Source of the DNA: CAZVYS01 sp964630755
Lineage (GTDB): Bacteria > Patescibacteriota > Microgenomatia > UBA1400 > CG1-02-47-37
DNA length: 63,136 nt
Assembly: GCA_964630755.1 (NCBI GenBank)
Contig: CAZVYS010000003.1
Coordinates: 1 to 63,136 of the forward strand
Direction: 5' to 3'
This document shows positions 42,432 through 50,075 of the stretch, piece after piece. A model generated the notes under the pieces. The model had not been told where the DNA came from, searched no databases, and saw only the letters and a list, made by a program, of their open reading frames with translations. Made by a program: the position numbers and the translations under genes. How positions within the stretch are numbered: position 1 is the first letter of the stretch; each line of letters begins with the position of its first letter.

Positions 42432-42908
42432 ATGAACAAACTAATTGTCGGCTGGTTTACCTTCACTTGCTGCGAAGATTCCACTATTTTAATGACCGAG
42501 CTTTTAAATGATCATTGGCAAGAATGGACCAAGCATCTAGATTTCCGGTATGCAAAAACTTTAAGAAAACACAAACCCTTAGGACCAATGGACATTGCCT
42601 TTGTCGAAGGAGCTATCTCAAGTGACGAACAAACAGCTAAGCTCAAAAACATAAGAAAGTTGTCAAAAAAACTAGTCGCCATCGGAGCCTGCGCCGTCAT
42701 CGGACAACCAGCTGCCCAACGAAACGACTTTGATCCAGCTAAACTTGAAGAAATTAAACCCATCATGGAACGTTTTTCCTACAACGATAAAGTTCAAAAA
42801 CTAAGTGACTTGGTCACTGTCAACCACTCTGTCCCCGGCTGCCCCATGGATGAACAAAAATTTCTAGACCTTATTAATCAAGTTATCAAAAACCATGCAT
42901 CAAGTTAA
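42432..42908 (+). CDS. NiFe hydrogenase small subunit (NuoB/20-kDa-like)
   Basis: 158 residues of the Oxidored_q6/hydrogenase small-subunit family, which carries electrons from the NiFe site through a [4Fe-4S] cluster. Cluster Cys are 13, 14 (FTCCEDST), 87 (AIGACAVIG) and 137 (SVPGCPMD). The tandem CC is like NuoB of complex I rather than the usual CxxC of hydrogenases. The first Met is reached by a leaderless -10 box; longer upstream reads lie in the divergent promoter. It overlaps the large subunit by 14 nt. Confidence 0.88.
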   Translation: MNKLIVGWFTFTCCEDSTILMTELLNDHWQEWTKHLDFRYAKTLRKHKPLGPMDIAFVEGAISSDEQTAKLKNIRKLSKKLVAIGACAVIGQPAAQRNDFDPAKLEEIKPIMERFSYNDKVQKLSDLVTVNHSVPGCPMDEQKFLDLINQVIKNHASS

Positions 42909-44223
42909 TCTAGATCTATCACTCGAAGACATCTCAAAAATCGAGGGTTCAGCCGGCCTTAATCTGTCCATCAAAGACGGAAAAGTTGAAAAATGTCAAC
43001 TCAAGATCACTGAATACAAACGCTTCTACACCCAAGCCATCCGCGGCAAAGCCGCCATCGCCGCCCCCACTTTACTAGCCCGCATCTGCGGCACTTGCTC
43101 TAACGCCCACATCATGGCTGCCTTAGAGGCTGTTGAAAATGCTCTTAAAATCACTCCTTCTCCCCAAACCATGCTACTTAGAAGACTAATTAACAACGGC
43201 CTTATCATCAGAGATCATGCTCTTCATTTATACATCTTTGTCTTACCAGACCTTTTTAATAAAGATTCTTTGCTAGAATTTGACGACCAAAATAAAGAAC
43301 AGCATCAGCTTCTCCACGACACTTTTGACGTTAAAGACGCCGGCAACCAACTTAGCATTCTCACTGGCGGCCGCTCAGTCCATGCCCCTTTTCCCATGGT
43401 CGGCGGTTTTGTTAAATATCCTGACCAAAACAAACTACCTGAGGTAATTAAAAAACTCAAAGCCATCCGCCCGGCTGTCTTAAGATTAATCAAGATCTTT
43501 CAAAACTCAAACTTCACTCTTAACCGCGACATGCCCTACCTTGCTATCAAAAACCAGGATTACTCTTATCTGACCGGCAATATTATTTCTTCAGACAAAG
43601 TTAACCTTAAGCCAGAAGACTATCGAAAACAGCTTAAAAAAGTCGAACTTCCCTACTCTCATGCCTCTGCTTATACCTACAATAATACTTCTTACTATGT
43701 TGGCGCTTTAGCTCGCCTTAATCTTAATAAAACCTCTCTTCATCAACAAACCACTAAAGATACTCAACCTGCCTTAAAGCTTTTCCCTTCTAAAAACGCC
43801 TTTCATAATAATCTTGCTCAGGCTATTGAGATCCTCAATGCCATCGATGACTCCCTAGACATTCTTCAAACCACTCAATTTAAACCCGAACCATTAGTTA
43901 AAGCTCAAACAAACTCAGGAGCTGGTTTTGGCATCATCGAAGCCCCCCGGGGAATCTTATATCATCGCCTTACTATTGAAAATAATGTTGTCAAAGACGC
44001 CGAGATATTAGTTCCCACTGGCCAGAACCAGTTAAACATTGAGCAGGATATTAAACTTTTGGTAAACCAAAAGTTAGGTTCCGTAACTCCCCGTGCAAGT
44101 TCGGAACCTGTAATATCAGACAAACTTAAAGCAAAACTCGAGAAGGACATTGAAGTCTTAATCCGATCCTATGACCCTTGCATGTCTTGCGCGTCACACT
44201 TTCTTAAAGTTAACTGGCAATAA
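42895..44223 (+). CDS. NiFe hydrogenase large subunit (group 3-like), with an in-frame hairpin repeat
   Basis: 442 residues. All four NiFe Cys are present: RICGTCSNAH (C65, C68) and DPCMSCASH (C429, C432), so it should bind the metals. Only seven residues (FLKVNWQ) follow His435, the expected cleavage point for the maturation protease. Closest to cytoplasmic bidirectional group 3 enzymes, but subgroup is unsure without phylogeny. Residues about 394-405 (KLGSVTPRASSEP) are encoded by an F2 repeat. Only two subunits lie here. Confidence 0.93.
   Translation: MHQVNLDLSLEDISKIEGSAGLNLSIKDGKVEKCQLKITEYKRFYTQAIRGKAAIAAPTLLARICGTCSNAHIMAALEAVENALKITPSPQTMLLRRLINNGLIIRDHALHLYIFVLPDLFNKDSLLEFDDQNKEQHQLLHDTFDVKDAGNQLSILTGGRSVHAPFPMVGGFVKYPDQNKLPEVIKKLKAIRPAVLRLIKIFQNSNFTLNRDMPYLAIKNQDYSYLTGNIISSDKVNLKPEDYRKQLKKVELPYSHASAYTYNNTSYYVGALARLNLNKTSLHQQTTKDTQPALKLFPSKNAFHNNLAQAIEILNAIDDSLDILQTTQFKPEPLVKAQTNSGAGFGIIEAPRGILYHRLTIENNVVKDAEILVPTGQNQLNIEQDIKLLVNQKLGSVTPRASSEPVISDKLKAKLEKDIEVLIRSYDPCMSCASHFLKVNWQ
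44076..44109 (-). repeat. F2 repeat inside the hydrogenase large-subunit gene
   Basis: Minus strand AGGTTCCGAAC ttgcacgggga GTTaCGGAACCT, with a bulged A in the 3' arm as in the copies at 53353 and 50574. Encodes the SVTPRASSEP segment on the plus strand. Confidence 0.8.
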
Positions 44224-44271
44224 ATTCCAGGTTACGAACCTGGAATATTTAAAGTTCCGAACCTTAAATAT
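44224..44271. terminator. Two back-to-back hairpins at the convergent hydrogenase / protease ends (compact F2)
   Basis: ATTCCAGGTT acg AACCTGGAAT (44224-44246) and ATATTTAAaGTT ccg AACcTTAAATAT (44245-44271). Both have an nCG loop flanked by GTT/AAC. Probable bidirectional terminator, but no long T-run follows. Confidence 0.68.
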
Positions 44272-44662
44272 CCTCAAGAATACTGCAAATTTTCTCCAAT
44301 GCTTTTTTTCTATCCATCCCCATCGGCACCGCTACTATCTTAAGTTTCTCCACCCTTCCTAGTCGTTTTAAAAGCTTGAGCTCCATCGACACATCATAAT
44401 CATGTAAACTAACTCGTTTCTCTGTCACCAACTTATCTAAATCCTCAAACACTCTTATCTTGTCTATCCCCTTGGCTACATCCAAAATCACCCACAATCT
44501 TTCGGGCCTACCTCGACCTGCAGAGACGGGCGGCTTTAACCCCTCGCTTGGATCCTCTACTCTAAAATCAATTTTAGGAAAAATTTTCTTCAATTTTGGC
44601 ACCAACTTAACCACCAAATTATCTTTTTTCACGTCTGGATTTCCAAACACTGATACTTTCAT
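44264..44662 (-). CDS. Hydrogenase maturation protease (HycI/HyaD family)
   Basis: 132 residues. Cuts the C-terminal tail of the large subunit after nickel insertion. Seen: SVFGNPDVKKDNL (GNP-x-x-x-D motif; D10 or N15 for the first Ni ligand), Asp61 in VILDVAKG and His87 in SLHDYDVSMELKLLKRLG, the family's metal-sensing residues. Residues about 42-55 (PPVSAGRGRPERL) look like a repeat-derived insertion with a GGTCGAGGTAGG core on the minus strand. TAATCT lies 6 nt before the ATG. Convergent with the large subunit. Confidence 0.85.
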   Translation of the reverse strand: MKVSVFGNPDVKKDNLVVKLVPKLKKIFPKIDFRVEDPSEGLKPPVSAGRGRPERLWVILDVAKGIDKIRVFEDLDKLVTEKRVSLHDYDVSMELKLLKRLGRVEKLKIVAVPMGMDRKKALEKICSILEDI

Positions 44663-45384
44663 ATAGTTAGATTAGCTAATTTCAAATGATGTTTTGTATA
44701 CTTATTAAGGTTCCGTACCTGGAATTTATTCACCTTCTCACACACCCAACCCCAATGAAACGTAATTAAATCCCCTTTCTTAATTCCTTTAATTAAACTT
44801 TTATCCCCAATCCTCCAGCTAATTTCTTTAACCACTCCAACTTTTAACTTTAATTGATTATCCTTGTGCACCAATTCCTGCGTCTTAACTTTAATCTTGT
44901 CTTTAGTTTTACTAATCACCTCGCCCCAAGAAATCCGACAATTATCCATTGTTTCTACAGTATGTGGTTTAGCCTCATGGGAAGAATGATTCCAAATATT
45001 AAACACATGAAACGAATGATGTACCTTAGCCCCAACCGGAACTTTTCCCACCATCCATTTCAGATCTTTAGCTTTAAATCTCTTTTTTAACCCTTGGCCT
45101 TCCATCAAATGATCCCAAAACCCTTTTAACTTCACTCCCTCAAGCAACTTGTTTCCAATCCAGTAAGCCTCCACCACCTTTTCATCAAACGGATCTTTTA
45201 TATTATTCTCATCAGCAATCAACTTTAAATAAGGATACATCACTTGAAAATCATCAAGCATCTCTACCAAGCCTTGATCCTCCACCCCTTCCACAATATG
45301 TGAAAATATCTGAAAATTCTTATCTACTGGCCCACAATATTTAAGCTTATTCGGGCTAAACGCGTACCTGGCACACTTTAGCAT
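44659..45384 (-). CDS. DUF6390-like hydrogenase-associated protein
   Basis: 241 residues from Met at 45384. Starts MLKCARYAFSPNKLKYCGP with two Cys, then long helices (DDFQVMYPYLKLIADE) and WIGNKLLEGV; later KVHHSFHVFNIW. I recognise this as similar to the DUF6390 family seen beside NiFe hydrogenases, role unknown. It overlaps the protease by ATGA and the transporter by 29 nt. Its C-terminal part contains a short GGTTCCGTACC fragment (44705-44718). Confidence 0.65.
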   Translation of the reverse strand: MLKCARYAFSPNKLKYCGPVDKNFQIFSHIVEGVEDQGLVEMLDDFQVMYPYLKLIADENNIKDPFDEKVVEAYWIGNKLLEGVKLKGFWDHLMEGQGLKKRFKAKDLKWMVGKVPVGAKVHHSFHVFNIWNHSSHEAKPHTVETMDNCRISWGEVISKTKDKIKVKTQELVHKDNQLKLKVGVVKEISWRIGDKSLIKGIKKGDLITFHWGWVCEKVNKFQVRNLNKYTKHHLKLANLTI

Positions 45385-46258
45385 TCCCTGCATTTCTCCT
45401 TACCTCCAAACTAAAAAACCACGTTCCTGCTATTAACAAAATAGTCTGACCCAAAAGCTCAAATGACAAGTTTTGAGTAATAAATATACTAGATAATATG
45501 TTAGTTACCACTGCCCCCAAACTCAACACTGTCGCCACCATTGTCACTGGTGCTAATTCTAAAGCTCGATACCAGCTCATTACATACAAAAATAGTAAGC
45601 CTACTGTTCCTAATATCATCCCCCATTTCATCAAAGATAGTTTAAAAATTAAGTTTATTTTACCTGTGGTCATCGTCGCTAAAAGTAGCAGCACCGAGCC
45701 TAAAATCATTCTCGCTCCCACCACCACGTCAGCTTGAACTTTCTTTAAAGTAATTTTTGCTATCACGTTCTCAATCGCCCACAAAATAGTGGCACCAAGG
45801 ATCATCCACTCACCCACTCCCCATTGCCATTGCCCCAACCCACCGATTACAAAATTACTTCCAAAGATTAAACCCAACGCTCCTAACTGCTTTAAGCTTA
45901 TCTTTTCCTTCAAAGCTGGCACTGCCCATAAAGCTACCCAAAATATCAAAGTTTTATGAAGTAAGGCTGCTTTAGCAGACTCTGCTAAAAACAGGCCTTT
46001 GAAAAACAAATAAAACGGCAATGAACCTCCAATAACTCCAATCATAAGTAGCTTCACCCAGTCTTTCTTGCTAATCTTATTCCACTTAATCTTCTTGCCC
46101 GCTAGCCACCAAACCATCAACATTCCCACTCCTAGATTTTTAACCGTCGTAAACACCAACGGATCTCCCACCGCCTTAACCGCAAACCGGTTAAAAAAGA
46201 CTGCCACTCCAGATATCAAAGCAGTTACTAAAGCTAACCTAACTCCTGATTTCATCAT
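45356..46258 (-). CDS. EamA/DMT-family transporter
   Basis: 300 residues, about ten transmembrane helices in two EamA halves (about 5-135 and 145-290), with the typical W-rich loop and the AIENVIAKITLKK mid segment between repeats. Likely metabolite or amino-acid exporter; substrate unknown. Its start overlaps hypC by 20 nt and its end overlaps the DUF6390-like gene, so it sits inside the hydrogenase accessory operon. Confidence 0.85.
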   Translation of the reverse strand: MMKSGVRLALVTALISGVAVFFNRFAVKAVGDPLVFTTVKNLGVGMLMVWWLAGKKIKWNKISKKDWVKLLMIGVIGGSLPFYLFFKGLFLAESAKAALLHKTLIFWVALWAVPALKEKISLKQLGALGLIFGSNFVIGGLGQWQWGVGEWMILGATILWAIENVIAKITLKKVQADVVVGARMILGSVLLLLATMTTGKINLIFKLSLMKWGMILGTVGLLFLYVMSWYRALELAPVTMVATVLSLGAVVTNILSSIFITQNLSFELLGQTILLIAGTWFFSLEVRRNAGNAKVCQVRV

Positions 46259-46454
46259 TAACTCCTTTTATGGCTTTTCTCATAATCAAAGCCTCTTTTT
46301 TAGATATTTTCTCTACCGCCAAATCATGTTGGCATACTAGATAATCCCCTATCTTTACCTCATCTGTCAAGACTTTTTTCACCACTCTGCCACCCTCCAT
46401 TGTTAATTTGTCTTTATTTATCTTTTCTATCTTAAGTGGCACCGCAAAACACAT
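46239..46454 (-). CDS. hypC: HypC/HupF hydrogenase maturation chaperone
   Basis: 71 residues. Carries the Fe(CN)2CO unit to the large subunit. Seen: MCFAVPLKIEKI (MCxAxP with essential Cys2), the GDYLVCQHDLAVEKISKKEA core. TAAAAT ends 6 nt before ATG (46461-46466), a leaderless start of hypC-EamA-DUF6390-protease. HypA, B, D, E and F are not in the window. Confidence 0.93.
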   Translation of the reverse strand: MCFAVPLKIEKINKDKLTMEGGRVVKKVLTDEVKIGDYLVCQHDLAVEKISKKEALIMRKAIKGVNDEIRS

Positions 46455-46460
46455 TAACTC

Positions 46461-46466
46461 ATTTTA
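46461..46466 (-). promoter_or_regulatory. -10 box TAAAAT, leaderless start of hypC operon
   Basis: Minus-strand TAAAAT, 6 nt gap, ATG 46454. It lies in the 16-nt gap after the sod stop. Confidence 0.5.
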
Positions 46467-46470
46467 TCAA

Positions 46471-47127
46471 TTACCCTAAGGCTTGCCTATACTTTTCCTC
46501 AACCTTCATCCAATCTACCACTTTCCAAAAATTCTTAACATACTCATCTCGCTTATTCTGATATTTCAAGTAATACGCATGCTCCCAAACATCCAAACCC
46601 AGAATCGGCTTAAACTCTACTCCTTTTCCACACTGACAATCTCCACATCCACAACCCCCTGAAAACATCAGCGGATTATCTTGATTTTGAGTCTTACAGA
46701 TCTTAATTTTCCCATCCTCAACCCCCATCCAAACCCAACCTGACCCAAACACACTCATCGCCGCCTTGCTAAACTCTTCAATCACTTGCTTTCCTCCTCC
46801 AAAATCTCTTTTGACTGCTTCTTTTAATAAACTCTTGTGATCACCTTTAGGCAATCCTTTAGGCGGACCAATCACTTCCCAAAAAAGTGAATGATTATAA
46901 TGTCCTCCGCCATTATTTCGAACCGCCGGCACCATCTCTTCTGGTAACTTGTCTAAGTTTTTCAGTAACCACTCCAACTCTTTTTTTTCATATTTTGTAC
47001 CCTTAAGAGCTACATTCAATTTATTTACATAGCCCTGATGATGCTTAGTGTGATGAATTTTCATCGTCTTAGCATCTATATACGGCTCCAAAGCCGAGTA
47101 TTCATAATCTAATTTAGGTAGTTTGTG
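46471..47127 (-). CDS. sodA: Fe/Mn superoxide dismutase with a cysteine-rich insert
   Basis: 218 residues from ATG 47127. Metal ligands H26 (KIHHTKHH), H80 (GGHYNHSLFW), D180 and H184 (GLDVWEHAYY) are all present. Odd: between DNPLM and the ILGLDVWEH block lies GGCGCGDCQCG (158-168), four closely spaced Cys absent from normal SODs, likely a metal site or redox patch. A second Cys sits at 145. Next gene upstream is the DUF3179 protein, on the same strand. Confidence 0.93.
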   Translation of the reverse strand, partial: HKLPKLDYEYSALEPYIDAKTMKIHHTKHHQGYVNKLNVALKGTKYEKKELEWLLKNLDKLPEEMVPAVRNNGGGHYNHSLFWEVIGPPKGLPKGDHKSLLKEAVKRDFGGGKQVIEEFSKAAMSVFGSGWVWMGVEDGKIKICKTQNQDNPLMFSGGCGCGDCQCGKGVEFKPILGLDVWEHAYYLKYQNKRDEYVKNFWKVVDWMKVEEKYRQALG

Positions 47128-47149
47128 CATATTTTCCTCCTGGAAAATC

Positions 47150-47189
47150 AAGATCTGCTCTTGTAGCTGTAGCTACGAGGCCGGACCTT
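47150..47189. repeat. F3 repeat between sod and the DUF3179 gene
   Basis: Stem CTTGTAGCT gt AGCTACGAG (47160-47179, one T.G wobble) and outer GGCCGGACCTTC. It supplies the last residues (GPAS) of the DUF3179 protein. Shares TAGCT...AGGC-GGACCTT with the element at 14205. Confidence 0.6.
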
Positions 47190-48144
47190 CAATAATTTTA
47201 TAAACTTCAGTTTCTGGATGAAAAGCTGCCCAGGCAAACCAAAATAGCCTAATTGGAACAATCTCTTCACTAGTATCTAACCTGGTCACTCTTACTTTCC
47301 CCGACTCCATTCTTTCTAAATTAATCTCCGCCCCACTAACTTCGTCTTCAATCTTTATTAAGTTTTCTATATCCTCTTCTTTATATGCCTTTGCAACCCC
47401 GTTAATTTCCACTCCATATACTACCGTCTTAATCTGCATACTCTTATCTAAGTTTTCTACCCCAAAATATAGTTCACCGTTTTCTTCATAAGCTCCATAA
47501 GGATATTGATCATAATCTCTTTTAAATCCAGTTTCTCTAGACAACACCTCTGTTTCTGGGCGTGCCTTTTTCCACTCCCCCCATGTTGTTGTAATAATCG
47601 GTATCTGCTCCAACACCTGGCCTTTAGCTTTTCCAATAATCGCTTCTCCAGTAATCTGCTGCCAATAGCTATCCGTCAATCTATCATACATCACCAAATC
47701 ACTATTATGCAGTTTCCCAGACACTCCAAACTCACTTTCCTGACCATTCACCATCCGCTTAAATCCCACTGCCGATCCACAAAGCGGACAAAAAGTTATC
47801 GCCACCGGCTCACCAGATATTTCATCATTCACAATCTCATGCCAATTCATCACTCTTTGCGCATAAGCTCTTTGAACCCCCATATAATCCACTCCAAACA
47901 CCCTATCTCCATCTTTCAACCATTTACTTGATTCTTCAACTGACTCAAACACCGGCGAATCAATCGACGGAATACAATCTTTTCCTCCCAAACAACCTTG
48001 ATCTAGATCATCAACTGTCAACTCATCTCCTGTTGATAAAACCGCAATCTTCCCCTGTTCAACATTACCTTTAATTCTATTACTAAAACTCCACCAACCA
48101 CCCCAAACTACTAATCCTAATATTAAAAACCAACTCCATCTCAT
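47173..48144 (-). CDS. DUF3179 domain-containing protein
   Basis: 323 residues. N-terminal signal/transmembrane helix (about 3-19), then the DUF3179 domain: VFGVDYMGVQRAYAQRVMNWHEIVND, PVAITFCPLCGSAVGF with a CxxC (about 118-121) and LHNSDLVMYDRLTDSYWQQ. It probably acts outside the membrane. The paired CxxC and its link to the thioredoxin-like protein upstream suggest a thiol or cofactor role (inference). Only 1 nt separates them. Confidence 0.88.
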   Translation of the reverse strand: MRWSWFLILGLVVWGGWWSFSNRIKGNVEQGKIAVLSTGDELTVDDLDQGCLGGKDCIPSIDSPVFESVEESSKWLKDGDRVFGVDYMGVQRAYAQRVMNWHEIVNDEISGEPVAITFCPLCGSAVGFKRMVNGQESEFGVSGKLHNSDLVMYDRLTDSYWQQITGEAIIGKAKGQVLEQIPIITTTWGEWKKARPETEVLSRETGFKRDYDQYPYGAYEENGELYFGVENLDKSMQIKTVVYGVEINGVAKAYKEEDIENLIKIEDEVSGAEINLERMESGKVRVTRLDTSEEIVPIRLFWFAWAAFHPETEVYKIIEGPAS

Positions 48145-48145
48145 C

Positions 48146-48580
48146 TTAAATCAACTGCTGTTTAATTGTCTCAACTCCCCCGCCTACCCACTTCTTAAGC
48201 TCCTCACCATTCTCATCCACCTGCACTAAAGTATGTTGAATAATTACCTTGTATTTTTTCTTTAGCTCTTTTTCTTTATCATAATTAAGCTTCAATACTG
48301 TCACATCTTCAGGCAACTCGCCTGTCTCGTTAATTAGCTCTTTATCAAGTGCCGAGCAAGTCGAGCACCAGTTAGCCTTAAAAAACAACACCGCTCTGCC
48401 ATTCTCACTGGCATTTGCTAAAGCCAGCTCTGAATAATCAACATAACTTTCTTGCCCGATTTCTTCTACTAACTCAGGAGTCGACGGCTTAACTAGAGAG
48501 ATTTTATTCGGCCGAGTTAAACCAACCGCCAACCCAACCACTATCACTAATATTGCAGCTAAGATAAAAATATTCTTCAT
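48146..48580 (-). CDS. Membrane-anchored thioredoxin-fold protein
   Basis: 144 residues. N-terminal helix (about 4-21) then a thioredoxin fold with active-site WCSTC (C72, C75) in VLFFKANWCSTCSALD and a cis-Pro-like HTLVQV loop. Likely an extracytoplasmic thiol-disulphide reductase serving the DUF3179 protein. Promoter TTGACA (48632-48637), 17-nt spacer, TAGTTT (48609-48614), and GGGGGAG ribosome site. Confidence 0.88.
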   Translation of the reverse strand: MKNIFILAAILVIVVGLAVGLTRPNKISLVKPSTPELVEEIGQESYVDYSELALANASENGRAVLFFKANWCSTCSALDKELINETGELPEDVTVLKLNYDKEKELKKKYKVIIQHTLVQVDENGEELKKWVGGGVETIKQQLI

Positions 48581-48608
48581 ACTCCCCCCTAGTATTTAAC
48601 AATAACCT

Positions 48609-48646
48609 AAACTATCACTCTAACTCCCACCTGTCAAGTAGGAGTT
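48609..48646 (-). promoter_or_regulatory. Promoter and hairpin ahead of the thioredoxin-like gene
   Basis: -35 TTGACA at 48632-48637, -10 TAGTTT at 48609-48614. The -35 is within the loop of AACTCC...GGAGTT (48622-48646), which may also terminate the preceding acetyltransferase gene. Confidence 0.6.
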
Positions 48647-49512
48647 TACAACTCAATCTCGATTTTATACAACTGTAAATCTTTACCCCCAAGCTCATAC
48701 TTATATCGCTCCCCTCCTCTTAAGAAATCATACTTTTTCTTTCCTTCTTTAATCGCCTTTTTTATCTTGTAAGACTTCAGTAAAAGACCCACGCTATAAT
48801 AGCTATACTCAGGGTTATAGCCTGAGTTATATAGCCACACCTCTTCCTCGCTCTCAAAACACATCACGCTAGCCACCACCTTTTTCTCTAGCTTTAAAAA
48901 GCAAAGATTTGACCACCAACCATCAATCTGCATGGTTTTAACATCCCAAAAAAAAGCTTTCATTTTATCTGACATAAACTTATTTTTACCAGGATCAGAA
49001 AGTTTATGTAGTCTCACAAACTCTTCAAAATCCCTTTCTACTGTTTCTTTTGTACATTGATAAAATTTATTTTGGTCTTCAAGCCTTTTTATTTTCCTTT
49101 TTAGCTCTTTTCTGTGTTTTCTCTCCAAACTATCAAGATACTCATTCCAAGTTTTAGGTAAATCAATATACAGCGCCACCTCTTGTTCCTGAACCTTCAA
49201 GGTCTGTCCTTGAAGGTCTTTTAAGGCCTTAATCGTCTCTGAATCTTCCCGAACATAGTCAAGTTGCAGTCTTTTCAACCCTTTTCCCTTCATCTCTTTA
49301 ACTACTTCTTCCCAGGCTTGCCTTTTATCTTTAGCCACAATGTCTCCATAATCTGTCACCTCTTCTTTGCCCAGAACCGGCTTCATCCCCAAAAATACTA
49401 CCTTATCACCCACTATCTCAAAACTACCATAGTTTGTTTTAATAACATCTTTGCTATCACAAAAATGTTTGGCAAACACTTCCTGATACTCTCTGGTTTG
49501 AAACAAACTCAT
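48646..49512 (-). CDS. FemAB/BioF2-like GNAT acyltransferase
   Basis: 288 residues. C-terminal half holds RKHRKELKRKIKRLED and KYDFLRGGERYKYELGGKDLQLYKIEI, matching the Acetyltransf_6 (BioF2-like, FemAB-related) fold. May transfer amino acids or acyl groups to cell-wall precursors or a sugar; target unknown. A short palindrome (49194-49222) encodes DLQGQTLKVQEQ. Its stop coincides with the hairpin upstream of the thioredoxin-like gene. Confidence 0.72.
   Translation of the reverse strand: MSLFQTREYQEVFAKHFCDSKDVIKTNYGSFEIVGDKVVFLGMKPVLGKEEVTDYGDIVAKDKRQAWEEVVKEMKGKGLKRLQLDYVREDSETIKALKDLQGQTLKVQEQEVALYIDLPKTWNEYLDSLERKHRKELKRKIKRLEDQNKFYQCTKETVERDFEEFVRLHKLSDPGKNKFMSDKMKAFFWDVKTMQIDGWWSNLCFLKLEKKVVASVMCFESEEEVWLYNSGYNPEYSYYSVGLLLKSYKIKKAIKEGKKKYDFLRGGERYKYELGGKDLQLYKIEIEL
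49194..49222. repeat. Palindrome inside the GNAT gene (CTTCAAGG family)
   Basis: ACCTTCAAGG TCTGT CCTTGAAGGT. Same plan as the two in cobA. Confidence 0.55.
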
Positions 49513-49513
49513 C

Positions 49514-49948
49514 TTAGTATATTATCTTGTCGCCTATTTTAACTTTATTTCTTTTCACCCACCCTCTATTCACTTCTAAAACCTTATCAACCGATACTTT
49601 CGGCTTCACTGTCACTGGTGACTCATCTTCTTTTGGAGCCATTATCTCCTCTATTATTTCAACCACTTTTCCGTCTTTGATAAACACAAAATCTAGATCA
49701 ATTTTCATCTCTTTCATCCAAAATGAATATCTGTTAGCCACCGGAAACACAAACAGCATCCCTTCGTCATTCTCAAGTTTATTAAAACCAGACAACCCTT
49801 GTCTTCGCCCCTCCACCGTATCTCGAACCATCACCTTAACTTCAATATCTCCAACCTTAATCTTAGTTAGTCCACTCTTTACTTGACTCTGTTTAAATAA
49901 ATAAAACCCGAATAATAATATTCCCAAAACTACTAATACTTTATTCAT
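49514..49948 (-). CDS. DUF192 family membrane-anchored protein
   Basis: 144 residues. Transmembrane N-terminus (3-18), then DUF192: VKVMVRDTVEGRRQGLSGFNKLENDEGMLFVFP, FWMKEMKIDLDFVFIKDGKVVEI, and the LEVNRGWVKRNKVKIGDKI tail. Family function uncertain. TAGAAT ends 6 nt before the ATG (49955-49960), just beyond F1 copy 11. It lies 1 nt before the acetyltransferase gene. Confidence 0.85.
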   Translation of the reverse strand: MNKVLVVLGILLFGFYLFKQSQVKSGLTKIKVGDIEVKVMVRDTVEGRRQGLSGFNKLENDEGMLFVFPVANRYSFWMKEMKIDLDFVFIKDGKVVEIIEEIMAPKEDESPVTVKPKVSVDKVLEVNRGWVKRNKVKIGDKIIY

Positions 49949-49954
49949 CCTCTT

Positions 49955-49960
49955 ATTCTA
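49955..49960 (-). promoter_or_regulatory. -10 box TAGAAT, leaderless start of the DUF192 gene
   Basis: Minus-strand TAGAAT with a 6-nt gap to ATG 49948, just downstream of F1 copy 11 in this reading direction. Confidence 0.5.
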
Positions 49961-50033
49961 TCAATTGCTTTGAGGGGTGAATACCCCTCAATCAATAAAT
50001 TCTTTGCAAGATTTACCCGGCGAATGACGGGAC
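49958..50033 (+). repeat. F1 repeat copy 11, between the DUF192 and Spy-like genes
   Basis: Stem 1 TTGAGGGGT/ACCCCTCAA at 49970-49991 (9 bp, loop GAAT); linker with CTTTGCAAGATTTA; stem 2 CCCGGCGAATGACGGG at 50016-50031 (one mismatch). Confidence 0.88.
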
Positions 50034-50075
50034 ACAGCGAACTAGGCGGCTAGCCACGCCTAGACTCGCTTGTGT
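50034..50075. terminator. Long imperfect hairpin after the small secreted-protein gene
   Basis: CACAGCGA-CTAGGCG pairs with CGCCTAG-CTCGCTTGTG around GCTAGCCA. No T-run. Probably a 3' end structure for the 50076 gene. Confidence 0.5.
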
